From JAJXWB01 sp037044955 (lineage in GTDB: Bacteria > Pseudomonadota > Alphaproteobacteria > Rhizobiales > Beijerinckiaceae), in NCBI GenBank assembly GCA_037044955.1, contig JBAOHX010000011.1, positions 1 through 64,000 of the forward strand: 64,000 nucleotides of DNA, given 5' to 3'. Under the pieces are notes generated by a model. That model saw only the letters and a list, made by a program, of their open reading frames with translations. It was not told the origin of the DNA and made no database searches. Positions within the stretch are counted from its first letter, which is position 1. Each line of letters starts with the position of its first letter. The position numbers and the translations under genes are program-made. Shown here one piece after another: positions 44,395-53,671 of the stretch.

Positions 44395-45789
44395 ATGAGG
44401 CGAGGCGGCTTGACGATCAGCAAACCCGCGAAGGAAGCCGCCGCGATCAGCCCCGTCCTGAACGCGGCCGAGGAGATGTTCGCCGACGCCGCGAGCGCTG
44501 CGAGCCGCAACCGGCGCCAGAAATGGGGGTTCATCGCGCTGACCGTGCTGATCGCGATCGGCGGGGCTGTCGCGGCGCGCTTCTTCGTGGCCGAGCGCAA
44601 TCTCGTCTTCGCCGTCAGCCGGAAGGATTCCGCCAGCGACCAGTTCGCGCAGTCGCTGCGGGAGATCGCTTCGCGCAATCGCGGCGTGCGCGTCATCGTG
44701 AAGAATTTCGACGGCCCGATCGCGGCGGTCCAGCAATTCGCGCAAGGGCGCGCCGATCTTGCGATCGTGCGTTCCGATACGCGCACGCCGCCGCGCGCGC
44801 GCGCCGTCGCGCAGCTCGAACATTCGATTCTCCTGATCGCCGTGCCGAAGAGCGCCGTGCCGAAATCCATCGGCGCGCTCAAGGGCAAGAAACTCGCGAT
44901 CATCTCCAGCGATCCGCGCGACACGGCGCTCGTGCGCGCCATTCTCGCGCGCTTCGACATTCCGGAGTCGACGCCGCTCGATCAGCACAAGCCCGAGGAC
45001 TGGGCGAGCCTGTTCGAACCGGGCGGTCCGGCGGCCGTCTTCTTCATGGCGCGCAAGTCGGGGCTGGCGACCGACAAGTTCTGGCTCGGCAAGAACCAGA
45101 AGCTGAACTTCAAGCTGATCGATCTCGACGGCGCCAAGGGTATTTCCGACCGGATGCGCGGGGTGGACAACGAGTCGATCGAGGCGGGCGAAATCATCCC
45201 CGCGCCGCAGGTTCCCGAGGAGGAGACGGACAGCATCGCGGTCCAGGATCTTCTCGTGACGCGCCAGGGCCTGCCCGACAGCGTCGGCCGCGCGCTGGTC
45301 GCCGCAATATTCGAGAACAAGGACCACCTCGCCGTTCCCGGCCGCTACGCCACCAACATCCAGCCGCCGAACACGGAAAAGGAAGCCTCGATCACGGCGT
45401 TGCCGGCGGCCGCCGCCTATTTCGAGGACCAGACCAAGACGTTTATCGACCGCTACAGCGATCTGATGTTTCTCGTCCTGTGGATCGGCAGCCTCGTCGG
45501 CTCCGCATTCCTGTGGCTGTATTCGCAGGTGACCCGCGTTACGCCGATCCAGGCGGGCGGACTCGCGGAGACATTCCACGACCTGTCGATGCGCGCGCGC
45601 GCGGCGAAAGACGCGACCGAACTCGACGGGATCGAAGGCCAGGTCGACCGGCTGTTGACCCGGACGCTGACGGGCCTGAACGACGGCTCGGTATCGGACG
45701 ACAATTTCGAGGCCCTGCGCCTGACCTTCGATCTGGCGCGCGCCGCGATCGCCGATCGCAGGCGCGAGCTCGCGGGCGCGCCGGCGTGA
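44395..45789 (+). CDS. membrane-anchored TAXI-family (TRAP-type) solute-binding domain protein
   Basis: 464 residues. One N-terminal helix (WGFIALTVLIAIGGAVAARF) precedes a TAXI-type solute-binding domain (NLVFAVSRKDSASDQFAQSL, ADLAIVRSDTRTPPRARAVA, SIGALKGKKLAIISSDPRDT). A second helix near the C-terminus (YSDLMFLVLWIGSLVGSAFL) is followed by a charged cytoplasmic tail. So the sensor domain is outside and both ends are inside. No TRAP permease gene is nearby. It couples to the unknown gene at 45786 through a GTGA overlap. A receptor or regulatory role is more likely than transport. Confidence 0.72.
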   Translation: MRRGGLTISKPAKEAAAISPVLNAAEEMFADAASAASRNRRQKWGFIALTVLIAIGGAVAARFFVAERNLVFAVSRKDSASDQFAQSLREIASRNRGVRVIVKNFDGPIAAVQQFAQGRADLAIVRSDTRTPPRARAVAQLEHSILLIAVPKSAVPKSIGALKGKKLAIISSDPRDTALVRAILARFDIPESTPLDQHKPEDWASLFEPGGPAAVFFMARKSGLATDKFWLGKNQKLNFKLIDLDGAKGISDRMRGVDNESIEAGEIIPAPQVPEEETDSIAVQDLLVTRQGLPDSVGRALVAAIFENKDHLAVPGRYATNIQPPNTEKEASITALPAAAAYFEDQTKTFIDRYSDLMFLVLWIGSLVGSAFLWLYSQVTRVTPIQAGGLAETFHDLSMRARAAKDATELDGIEGQVDRLLTRTLTGLNDGSVSDDNFEALRLTFDLARAAIADRRRELAGAPA

Positions 45790-46604
45790 AAAAAGCAAGC
45801 GATTGGCGTGAGACGCTCGCGCGGGGCGCCGTGGCCTGCCGCGTGCTGCAAGGCGGCGCGCTGGTCGAGGAGACGGCGCCGACCGGGATCGGCGAACTCT
45901 GGGCGCCGATCCGCATCTTCGAGACGGGCGGCCTCGCGCGCGGCGATTTCGCCGGCGCCTATCGGGATTTCGTCGAGGGCGGCGCGCAAGCCGGCCGCTT
46001 CGAGGGCGAGGCCTGCGAGACGATCGTCAAGTTCGGCGCCGCGATCCAGTTCAGGCAGGCGTTCACGGTCGAGTTCACGCGCAAGGCTAGCGCCGCCCGA
46101 CGGCGCTCGCCGGTCGCCGCCGCGCGCCGGCTGGCGAAGTCGCTTTTCGTCGCAACGCTGAGCCTTCTGCCGTCCGCTTCGTTCGCGGAGACGGCAGGCG
46201 CATGGCGCCTGTGGGTATTCGAGCCCGACGAGCCCGGCCGGCTCGAGCGATGCGCGCAGCTTGCGTCCGCTCCGCCCGGACGGCGGATCGGTCTGGACAT
46301 GGCGCTGACGATCCATTGGCGGGGCGGCGATCTTGTCCAGCCCGGGCGAAGCGACGCGCGGCGCGACTGGCCGGCGTTCAACGCCTGTTTCGTTCTTGTC
46401 GTCGACGACCGGACCGTCGCGGCGGGAGCGGTCGTGCCGCGCCAGTCGGCGCGCCTCCTGCGCGCGCCGACGCTGGTTTTGCGGACCCCGCCGGACGCCG
46501 AACGGCTCGAGTTCGAACTGCTGCCGTCCTTTCCCGAGGATCCCGCGCTTCCGACGCCCGACGCCTGGACCAGAGCGCTCGCGCCGCTCAGCCGCGCTCC
46601 GTGA
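45786..46604 (+). CDS. hypothetical protein, possibly two segments with an internal membrane helix
   Basis: 272 residues from a GTG that overlaps the upstream stop (GTGA). First segment: KKASDWRETLARGAVACRVL and TGIGELWAPIRIFETGGLAR, no helix. Then a basic, signal-like helix (RRLAKSLFVATLSLLPSASF) followed by an AETAGAWRLW exported-looking second segment. The first part may be cytoplasmic and the second periplasmic. No family recognised. The partner upstream has a TAXI domain, so a joint envelope-sensing unit is possible but unproven. Alternatively the second half starts separately. Confidence 0.55.
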   Translation: MKKASDWRETLARGAVACRVLQGGALVEETAPTGIGELWAPIRIFETGGLARGDFAGAYRDFVEGGAQAGRFEGEACETIVKFGAAIQFRQAFTVEFTRKASAARRRSPVAAARRLAKSLFVATLSLLPSASFAETAGAWRLWVFEPDEPGRLERCAQLASAPPGRRIGLDMALTIHWRGGDLVQPGRSDARRDWPAFNACFVLVVDDRTVAAGAVVPRQSARLLRAPTLVLRTPPDAERLEFELLPSFPEDPALPTPDAWTRALAPLSRAP

Positions 46605-46697
46605 GGCTGCGCGCGTTTCCCTGACGCGGGCGGCGCGCTAAATTCGCCAAAGATTCGCGCCGTCATGGCTCGCGAACGCGCAAATTCCGGAGCCGCC

Positions 46698-47955
46698 ATG
46701 AACAAGCCCGCGCCCATGCTTTCCGCCGATCACGCGATCAAACTCGACAGGCTCGCCGAAACCGCCGTGCGCGTCGGCCTCAATCTGCGCGCCGGGCAGG
46801 AGGTGGTGATGACCGCGCCGGTCGAGGCGCTCGATCTCGCGCGACGCGTGACCGAACACGCCTATCGCGCCGGCGCGTCGCTGGTGACGGTCATTCTCGC
46901 CGACGACCAGCAGCAGCTCGCCCGCTATCGCTTCGCGGCGGACGGCACGTTCGACGCCGCGCCGGCCTGGCTCTACGAGGGCATGGCGCAGGCCTATCGC
47001 GCGGGCGCGGCGCGGCTCGCCATCGTCGGCGACGATCCGACGCTGCTGTCGGCGCAGGATCCGGCAAAGGTCGCGCGCGCCAATCGCGCACGCTCCAAGG
47101 CCTACAGTCCCGCGCTCGAACTGATCGCGGGCTTCGCGATCAACTGGACGATCGTCGCGGCCGCCACGCCCGCCTGGGCGCGCTGCGTATTCCCGGACGA
47201 TCCCGCCAGATCGCGCGCTCGCCAGATTGTGGGACGCGATCTTCTCCGCCTCGCGCGTGACCGGCGACGATCCCGCTTCCGAATGGGCGGCGCATAATGG
47301 CCGGCTCGCGCAGCGCACGGCGACCTTGAACGCGCGCCGCTTCCACGCGCTGCATTTCACGGGGCCGGGCACGGACCTCACGGTCGGCCTCGCCGATGGC
47401 CACGAATGGGCGGGCGGCGCGTCGGAGGCGAAGAACGGAATCGTCTGCAACGCCAACATTCCGACGGAGGAAGTCTTCACCACGCCGCATCGCGAGCGCG
47501 TGTCGGGCTTCGTGCGCGCGACGAAGCCGCTCTCCTACATGGGCGCGCTGATCGAGGACATCGAGGTGCGTTTCGAGAACAGCCGCATCGTCGCGGCGAA
47601 GGCGCGCACGGGGCAGGACGTGTTGCAGCGCGTGCTCGAGACCGACGACGGCGCGGCCATGCTCGGGGAGGTCGCGCTCGTGCCCTATTCCTCGCCGATC
47701 TCGAAAAGCGGGCTTTTGTTCTACAACACGCTGTTCGACGAGAACGCGGCGAGCCACATCGCGCTCGGCCAGGCCTACAGCAAGTGCTTCGTCAACGGCG
47801 ACAAGATGAGCGAGGACGAATTGCGCGCGCGCGGCGCCAACCGCAGCCTCATCCACATCGACTGGATGATCGGCTCCGACCAGATCGATGTCGACGGTCT
47901 CGACGCCGCCGGGGCGCGCACGCCGGTCATGCGCAAGGGCGAATTCGTCATTTAA
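46698..47955 (+). CDS. aminopeptidase, M29 thermophilic-metalloprotease family (frameshifted)
   Basis: About 418 residues after correction, from the ATG at 46698. Conserved blocks: LNLRAGQEVVMTAPVEALDL, SLVTVILADDQQQLARYRFA, and in the second half DLTVGLADGHEWAGGASEAK, CNANIPTEEVFTTPHRERVS (metal Glu and His), SGLLFYNTLFDENAASHIAL and HIDWMIGSDQIDV. One extra C near 47203 (gatcccgccagatcg) breaks the frame; removing it gives DDPPDRALARLWDAIF. It releases N-terminal amino acids in the cytoplasm using divalent metal. Confidence 0.88.
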
Positions 47956-48142
47956 TCATTTAGTTCTACACGCGGTTCGGGCCGATCGGCCGCTTCCGCG
48001 AAAAATACGGCGGAACGTCCGAAGCTCGCCGTCAAGGCTTTGGATTTTCCGATAATTGTCCGGATTGCCTCGATTGTTTGTTTCAGTGTTTTGCTATGAT
48101 GCGCTTCTGTTAGGATTTCCTCGAATTTCTGTTGGTATTTCC

Positions 48143-48343
48143 ATGCCCTCTACTCCCAATCGGCTGATTTTGCTGGGTCTCATTCAGGATTTACAGAGGC
48201 AGGCGGTGGATTTAGGCCTGTCCCGCACGGCCGCGGCGCTCGAAGTCACCGGACAGGTCGCCACGGAGGAAGTCTCGGAGCCGTTTCTGCCGCCGGCCGG
48301 CGGGCCGAGGGGGCCGGCCGAGGAAGAGGGCGCTGCCGACTGA
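48143..48343 (+). CDS. small hypothetical protein in an AT-rich patch
   Basis: 66 residues from the ATG at 48143 (open frame starts at 48056). The product opens MPSTPNRLILLGLIQDLQRQ, a short amphipathic or hydrophobic stretch, and ends in a Pro/Gly/Glu-rich tail (FLPPAGGPRGPAEEEGAAD). The 190 bp before it are unusually AT-rich for this chromosome, with a TATGAT box at 48095 as a possible -10. It has no recognised family. The frame and start are uncertain. Confidence 0.42.
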   Translation: MPSTPNRLILLGLIQDLQRQAVDLGLSRTAAALEVTGQVATEEVSEPFLPPAGGPRGPAEEEGAAD

Positions 48344-48350
48344 CGGCGGA

Positions 48351-49566
48351 TCAGCGCGTGCTGCGCGCGGCCGCCTCGCCGGCGCGGCGGCCGGTCGCGA
48401 AACAGGCCTGCAGCAGATAGCCGCCCGTCGGGGCGTCCCAGTCGAGCATTTCGCCGGCGACGAACAGTCCTGGCAGTTTCTTCAGCATCAGTCCGTTGTC
48501 GACCTCCTCCAGCGCCACGCCGCCGGCCGACGAAATGGCGCGGTCGAGACCGGCGACGCCGACCACCGCTAGCGTGCATGTCTTGATCGCTCGCGCGAGC
48601 GCGTGAGGGTTGCGAGCCGCCACCGCCGGGTCGCTTTCGCGCAGCAGCGCCGCGCCGAGCGGCGGCAGGGCGATGGCCTTGCGCAGCGCATTGGCGAAAC
48701 TGTCCTTGGTTCTGCGTCGCGCGAGACGCGCGGCGAGCGCGCTTTCCTCGAGATCGGGCTTCAGGTCTATCTCGATCGCGGCCGCGCGACCCGCGCGCAG
48801 CGTCTCGCCGATTTCGGTCGACAGCGCGTAGATGGGGCCGCCTTCGAGCCCGCGCCGCGTCACGACGGCTTCGCCGGCGATGCTGCGGCCGGCGAAGGCG
48901 AAGCGCGCCGTCTTGATCGCCTGCCCCTCGAATCTTTCGCGGAACGTCTTCGACCAGGCGATCTCCAGCCCGCAGTTCGACGGCCGGAAGGGCGCCAGCG
49001 CCACGCCGCGCCGCGCGAGCAGGCCGGCCCAGCCGCCGTCCGAGCCGAGCCGCGGCCAGCTCGCGCCGCCGAGCGCGAGAATGGTCGCTTCAGCGTCGAT
49101 CGCGCCGCGAACGCCTTCCGCCTCGACGACCGGCGCTGCCGCCCGCCGTGAGATCGACGAGTTTCGCGCGTGTTCGCAATTCGACGCCGAGCCCCGACAG
49201 CCGCGCGAGCCAGGCGCGCAGCAGCGGCGAGGCCTTCATCGCCCTGGGGAACACGCGGCCGCTGGAGCCGACGAAGGTTTCGACGCCGAGACCGGCGCAG
49301 AAGGCGCGCATGTCGGCCGGCGCAAATTCCCGCAGCATCGGCGCCATCCATGCCGCCGCGCCGCCGTAACGGCTGACGAAGCGCTCGAAATCTTCCGCAT
49401 GGGTGATGTTGAGGCCGCTGCGCCCGGCCATCAGGAATTTGCGGCCGGGCGTCGGCATGGCCTCGTAGATCGTCACGGCGCAGCCGGCGCGCGCCGCGGT
49501 CTCGGCGGCCATCAGGCCGGCGGGGCCTGCGCCGATCACGGCGATTCGGGGTTTCTTCTGCGCCAT
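48351..49566 (-). CDS. NAD(P)/FAD-dependent oxidoreductase, HI0933/BaiN-like (frameshifted)
   Basis: About 404 residues after correction from the ATG at 49566. FAD motif IAVIGAGPAGLMAAETAARA, GRKFLMAGRSGLNITHAEDF is the family signature, and the C-terminal block LPGLFVAGEMLDWDAPTGGY closes the FAD site. One extra base near 49138 (agcgccggtcgtc on the coding strand) breaks the frame; correcting it restores SAVVEAEGVRGAIDAEATIL, then ALGGASWPRLGSDGGWAGLL. Substrate unknown. It converges with the small ORF at 48343. Confidence 0.87.
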
Positions 49567-49640
49567 CGCTTCATGGACCATGCGGGCGCGGGGCTTCGCA
49601 AGCGATTGCGGCGGGGCCTGCGCCTCGTTATTTGCAGGCG

Positions 49641-50675
49641 ATGAACGATCAAGCGACCCGACACGCCTTCGTCGTCGGCCCGGAGGAGGGCGGCCGGCTC
49701 GACCGCTATCTGGCCGAGCGGCCGGAACTCGCCGCCGCCGCCATTTCCCGCACGCGCGTGAAATCGCTGATCGAGGCCGGCCATGTGCGCGTCGCCGGCG
49801 CGCCCGCCCGGGACGCCGCCGCGAAAGTCGCGAGCGGGGCGGCGGTGGAGATCGACATTCCCGCCGCGGCGCCGGCCGAGCCCGAGGCCGAGGACATCCC
49901 GCTCGACGTCGTCTACGAGGACGACCAGCTCATCGTCATCGACAAGCCGGCGGGTCTGGTCGTCCATCCGGCCGCCGGTCACGAGGCGGGCACGCTGGTC
50001 AACGCGCTGATCGCCCATTGCGGCGCGAGCCTGTCGGGCGTCGGCGGGGTGAAGCGGCCGGGCATCGTGCACCGGCTGGACAAGGACACGTCGGGCCTGC
50101 TGGTCGTCGCCAAGACCGACCGCGCGCATCGCAGGCTCGCCGATCTCTTCGCCGACCACGGCCGCACCATGCCCTTCCTGCGCGAATATCTGGCGATCGT
50201 GTGGGGGGCGCCGGAGCGCAGGAGCGGCGTGGTCGACGCGCCGCTCGGCCGCCATCCGACGCAGCGGGAGAAGATGACCGTGCTGCGCGGGGATCGCGGC
50301 AAGGAGGCGGTCACGCACTGGCGCGTGCTGGAGACCTACGGCGCCGACAAGGCGGGGCGGCCGGTGGCGGCGCTCGTCGCCTGCCAGCTCGAGACGGGCC
50401 GCACGCACCAGATCAGGGTGCATATGGCCCATATCGGCCATCCGCTGATCGGCGACCCCGTCTACGCCACGGGCTTCCGCACCAAGGAAAAGCTGCTGCC
50501 GGAGGCGGCGCGGGCGGCCATCGCGGCGCTCGGCCGGCAGGCGCTGCACGCCGCCCGGCTCGATTTTCCCCATCCGGTCAGCCGTGAGCCGCTCGCCTTC
50601 GAAAGCCCCGCGCCAGCCGACTTCGCCAAGGTCGCCGCGGCCCTTTCGGAACTCGGCGACGACCCGGCGCGTTAG
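49641..50675 (+). CDS. rluD: RluA-family 23S rRNA/tRNA pseudouridine synthase
   Basis: 344 residues from the ATG at 49641. N-terminal S4 domain (GGRLDRYLAERPELAAAAIS, RTRVKSLIEAGHVRVAGAPA) and catalytic domain with GIVHRLDKDTSGLLVVAKT, in which the Asp is the nucleophile. LETGRTHQIRVHMAHIGHPL is the second family block. The S4 domain and length fit RluD, which modifies 23S rRNA helix 69; exact specificity is inferred. It is upstream of rpoH, an arrangement common in alphaproteobacteria. Confidence 0.88.
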   Translation: MNDQATRHAFVVGPEEGGRLDRYLAERPELAAAAISRTRVKSLIEAGHVRVAGAPARDAAAKVASGAAVEIDIPAAAPAEPEAEDIPLDVVYEDDQLIVIDKPAGLVVHPAAGHEAGTLVNALIAHCGASLSGVGGVKRPGIVHRLDKDTSGLLVVAKTDRAHRRLADLFADHGRTMPFLREYLAIVWGAPERRSGVVDAPLGRHPTQREKMTVLRGDRGKEAVTHWRVLETYGADKAGRPVAALVACQLETGRTHQIRVHMAHIGHPLIGDPVYATGFRTKEKLLPEAARAAIAALGRQALHAARLDFPHPVSREPLAFESPAPADFAKVAAALSELGDDPAR

Positions 50676-50840
50676 GCCGAAACGCGCCCGAAGATTACGG
50701 ATATTTAACGCAATCTTGACCGCGCGGCGGGCGTTCCGCCCTCTTTCGGCCACGGTCCGACCGCCCTATATACGCGTGTTGCGGTCGGCGTTTTCGCGGC
50801 CGCCAGAAGGCCTGCCGAAACGGGGGCCCCGGAGGAGAAG

Positions 50841-51764
50841 ATGGCTGCTGCCCTTCCTGTGATTGCTGGCGAAAGCGGTGGGCTTTCGCGTTACCTCACT
50901 GAAATTCGCAAGTTTCCGCTGCTGGAGCCGGAGCAGGAATACATGCTCGCCAAGCGTTGGCGCGAGCATGAGGATTCCGCCGCCGCCCACAAGCTCGTGA
51001 CCTCGCACCTGCGTCTCGTCGCCAAGATCGCCATGGGCTATCGCGGCTACGGCCTGCCGATCGGCGAAGTCGTGTCCGAGGGCAACGTGGGTCTGATGCA
51101 GGCCGTCAAGCGCTTCGAGCCCGACAAGGGCTTTCGGCTGGCGACCTACGCCATGTGGTGGATCCGCGCCGCCATTCAAGAGTACATCCTGCGCTCGTGG
51201 TCGCTCGTGAAGATGGGCACGACCGCGAACCAGAAGAAGCTGTTCTTCAACCTGCGCAAGGCCAAGAGCCAGATTTCCGCGCTCGAGGAAGGCGACCTGC
51301 GTCCCGAGAACGTCAAGGCGATCGCGCACAAGCTCGGCGTCAGCGAGCAGGAAGTGATCGAGATGAACCGCCGCCTCGGCGGCGACGCCTCGCTCAACTC
51401 GCCGCTGCGCTCGGACGGCGAGGCCGAATGGCAGGACTGGCTGGTCGACGACAGCGCCAGCCAGGAGACCGTGCTCGCCGAACACGAGGAGAGCGACAAC
51501 CGGCTGGCCGCGCTGCGCGGCGCGCTCGGCGTGCTCAACGAGCGCGAACGCCGCATCTTCGAGGCGCGGCGCCTGCGCGACGAGCCGATGACGCTGGAAC
51601 AGCTTTCGGAAGAGTTCGGCGTCTCGCGCGAGCGCGTGCGCCAGATCGAGGTGCGCGCCTTCGAGAAGGTGCAGGCCGCCGTGCGCGAAGGCGTCGCGCG
51701 GCTGGAGACCGCGCCGGCGCATATCGCCGCGCCGAAGCCCCGGCTGGAGGCGCATGTGCGCTGA
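50841..51764 (+). CDS. rpoH: RNA polymerase sigma-32 factor (heat-shock)
   Basis: 307 residues. Region 2 RLVAKIAMGYRGYGLPIGEV, RLATYAMWWIRAAIQEYIL; the RpoH box NQKKLFFNLRKAK, a region unique to RpoH; region 4 PMTLEQLSEEFGVSRERVRQ. Directs transcription of heat-shock genes in complex with core polymerase. A strong terminator follows (51790-51820). A CTATAT box lies about 75 bp before the start; promoter spacing is not convincing. Confidence 0.95.
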   Translation: MAAALPVIAGESGGLSRYLTEIRKFPLLEPEQEYMLAKRWREHEDSAAAHKLVTSHLRLVAKIAMGYRGYGLPIGEVVSEGNVGLMQAVKRFEPDKGFRLATYAMWWIRAAIQEYILRSWSLVKMGTTANQKKLFFNLRKAKSQISALEEGDLRPENVKAIAHKLGVSEQEVIEMNRRLGGDASLNSPLRSDGEAEWQDWLVDDSASQETVLAEHEESDNRLAALRGALGVLNERERRIFEARRLRDEPMTLEQLSEEFGVSRERVRQIEVRAFEKVQAAVREGVARLETAPAHIAAPKPRLEAHVR

Positions 51765-51789
51765 GCCGGAGATCGGCTGAATGAAACGA

Positions 51790-51820
51790 GGCGGCGCCCG
51801 GTGCGCCGCCTTTTTCTTTC
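51790..51820 (+). terminator. rpoH: Rho-independent terminator of rpoH
   Basis: Arms GGCGGCGC (51790-51797) and GCGCCGCC (51803-51810) followed by TTTTTCTTTC. Strong stem and U-run 26 bp after the stop. Confidence 0.88.
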
Positions 51821-51838
51821 GTTGCGCGGCGCCCGACG

Positions 51839-53593
51839 TCAGGCGGCGGTCTTGCGGCCCGCGCGACGGAACAGGCGTCCGAGCAGGCCGCCGGGGCGTC
51901 CCTGATCGCTGATCGTGGCCGGTCCTTCCTCGGCGCGCTCGAGCACGATCTGGCGGTTGTGATATTTCTCGAGGCCCGGCCGGTGCGCGACGTGCAGCAG
52001 CGTCGAATTCGCCAGCCGTTCCTCCACCAGCTCCATCATCCGCGCCTGCGTCAGCTCGTCGAGCGCCGATGTCGCCTCGTCCATGATGACGATGTCGGGT
52101 TTCTTCAGCAGGATGCGGGCGAAGGCGACGCGCTGCAGTTCGCCGCCCGACAGCACGGTCGACCAGGAATCCTCTTCGTCCAGCCGCGCAACGAGATGTT
52201 CGAGGCCGCATTCGGCCAGAATCTTCTCGATCTCGCCCGCTTCCGCCTTGTGTTCGTTCGCGGGATAGTCGATGGCGCTCCGCAGCGTGCCGAGCGGCAT
52301 GTAGGGACGCTGCGGCATGAAGGCGATCGAGGCTTCGTTCGGCCTCTGGATGCGGCCGCTGCCCCAGGGCCAGAGGCCCGCGATGGCGCGGATCAGCGTG
52401 CTCTTGCCGCTGCCGGAGGGCCCCTGCACGAGCACCTTGTCGCCAGGCGCGAAATGCGCCTCGGATTCAGACAGCATGCTGTCGCCGCTCACCTGCGAGA
52501 CGGTGAGGTCGCGGATGTGGAAGTCGCCGTCGGGACTGTCCTCCAGCACGATCGTCTGGCCGCCGCGCGCCCTGGCGGCCGCGTCGAGTTCGCCGAAGGC
52601 CTTGTCGAGTTCGCCGACGCGGCGCGCCGAGGCCGACCAGTTGGCGAGATTGTAGGCGTTGTCGGCGAGCCAGTTCAGCGCCGTCTGCACCTGGCCGAAG
52701 GCGGCGGCCGCCTGCATGAGATCGCCGAGCGACATTTCGCCCGACATGAATTTCGGCGTGCAGAGAATGAGCGGCACGACGGGAGCGATGACATTGTTGC
52801 CGCTCGACAGGAACATCATGCGCGTCTGGCGGCCGATCACGCCGATCCAGCGCTGCGCCAGTTCCGTGAACGAGGTCATGATCGTCGCGCGTTCGTCGTC
52901 GTCGCCGCCGATCAGCGCGATCGTCTCGGCGTTTTCGCGCGTGCGCGTCAGCGCATAGCGAAAGTCGCCCTCGCCGGCCGCCTTGTGCGCGACGGCGTTG
53001 ACGAGCGGGCGACCGAGCAGAAGCATGCCGAACGAGGTCAGCGCGGTGTAGAGCACGACGGCGATGACGAGATAGCCGGGGATCGTGAAGCCGCCGATGG
53101 TCATCGAGCCGCCGACGCTCCACAGCACGACCATGAAGGATGCCGAGAGGATGACGGTGTTGAGAACGCCGCCGGCGATATCGACGAACAATTCGACGGC
53201 GATCCTTCCATCCTCGGCGATGCGCGCCTCAGGATTGTCGATCGTTCGCAGGATGGTCAGTTGATAGAAACGGCGTTCGCCGAGCCAACGCGCGACGAGC
53301 GTCTCCGTGAGCCAGCGCCGCCAGCGCAATTGCAGCCGCATGCGCGACTGGATCAGGAGGACGGCGACGAATGCGGTCGCAAGCGCAAGCGCGAGCGCAA
53401 GGAGCACGCTCAACTGGACGACGTGCACGTCCTTGGCTTGCAGCGCGTCGAAGAAATATTTGTTCCAGCGGGTGACGGCGACCTGCAGCCCCATGCTGGC
53501 GAAGAGACAGGCCAGGAAGGCCAGTGAAAGAAACCAGGCCGCGCGCGCGCTGTCGCCGCGCCAGAACCCCAACGCCAGCTTGTAGAATCTCAT
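51839..53593 (-). CDS. ABC transporter, YddA/SbmA-BacA-like membrane and ATPase fusion
   Basis: 584 residues. SbmA/BacA-like membrane domain: VTRWNKYFFDALQAKDVHVV, LQLRWRRWLTETLVARWLGE, DNPEARIAEDGRIAVELFVD (the NPDQRI-like block). The ATPase has Walker A GPSGSGKST, signature LSGGELQRVAFARIL and Walker B DIVIMDEATSALDE. The domain pair fits YddA-type proteins related to SbmA/BacA, which affect peptide uptake and very-long-chain fatty acid metabolism in rhizobia. Its exact substrate is unknown. It is tail to tail with rpoH. Confidence 0.88.
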   Translation of the reverse strand: MRFYKLALGFWRGDSARAAWFLSLAFLACLFASMGLQVAVTRWNKYFFDALQAKDVHVVQLSVLLALALALATAFVAVLLIQSRMRLQLRWRRWLTETLVARWLGERRFYQLTILRTIDNPEARIAEDGRIAVELFVDIAGGVLNTVILSASFMVVLWSVGGSMTIGGFTIPGYLVIAVVLYTALTSFGMLLLGRPLVNAVAHKAAGEGDFRYALTRTRENAETIALIGGDDDERATIMTSFTELAQRWIGVIGRQTRMMFLSSGNNVIAPVVPLILCTPKFMSGEMSLGDLMQAAAAFGQVQTALNWLADNAYNLANWSASARRVGELDKAFGELDAAARARGGQTIVLEDSPDGDFHIRDLTVSQVSGDSMLSESEAHFAPGDKVLVQGPSGSGKSTLIRAIAGLWPWGSGRIQRPNEASIAFMPQRPYMPLGTLRSAIDYPANEHKAEAGEIEKILAECGLEHLVARLDEEDSWSTVLSGGELQRVAFARILLKKPDIVIMDEATSALDELTQARMMELVEERLANSTLLHVAHRPGLEKYHNRQIVLERAEEGPATISDQGRPGGLLGRLFRRAGRKTAA

Positions 53594-53671
53594 TCGGTCT
53601 CTTCCGCAAAATGCAAGGCTCCCGGCAGCGCAACGAGCGCGCCGGGCCTTGGTTCCACGTCGGAAGAGAGG

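Noticed and set aside
45786..46160. Separate small gene before the signal-like helix in the unknown ORF
   Set aside because: No stop codon or good internal start separates the two halves, and the frame is continuous from the GTG coupled to the upstream gene.
50763..50840. Sigma-70 or sigma-32 promoter of rpoH at the CTATAT box
   Set aside because: No -35-like sequence at an acceptable distance; the TTGACC upstream is about 40 bp away.
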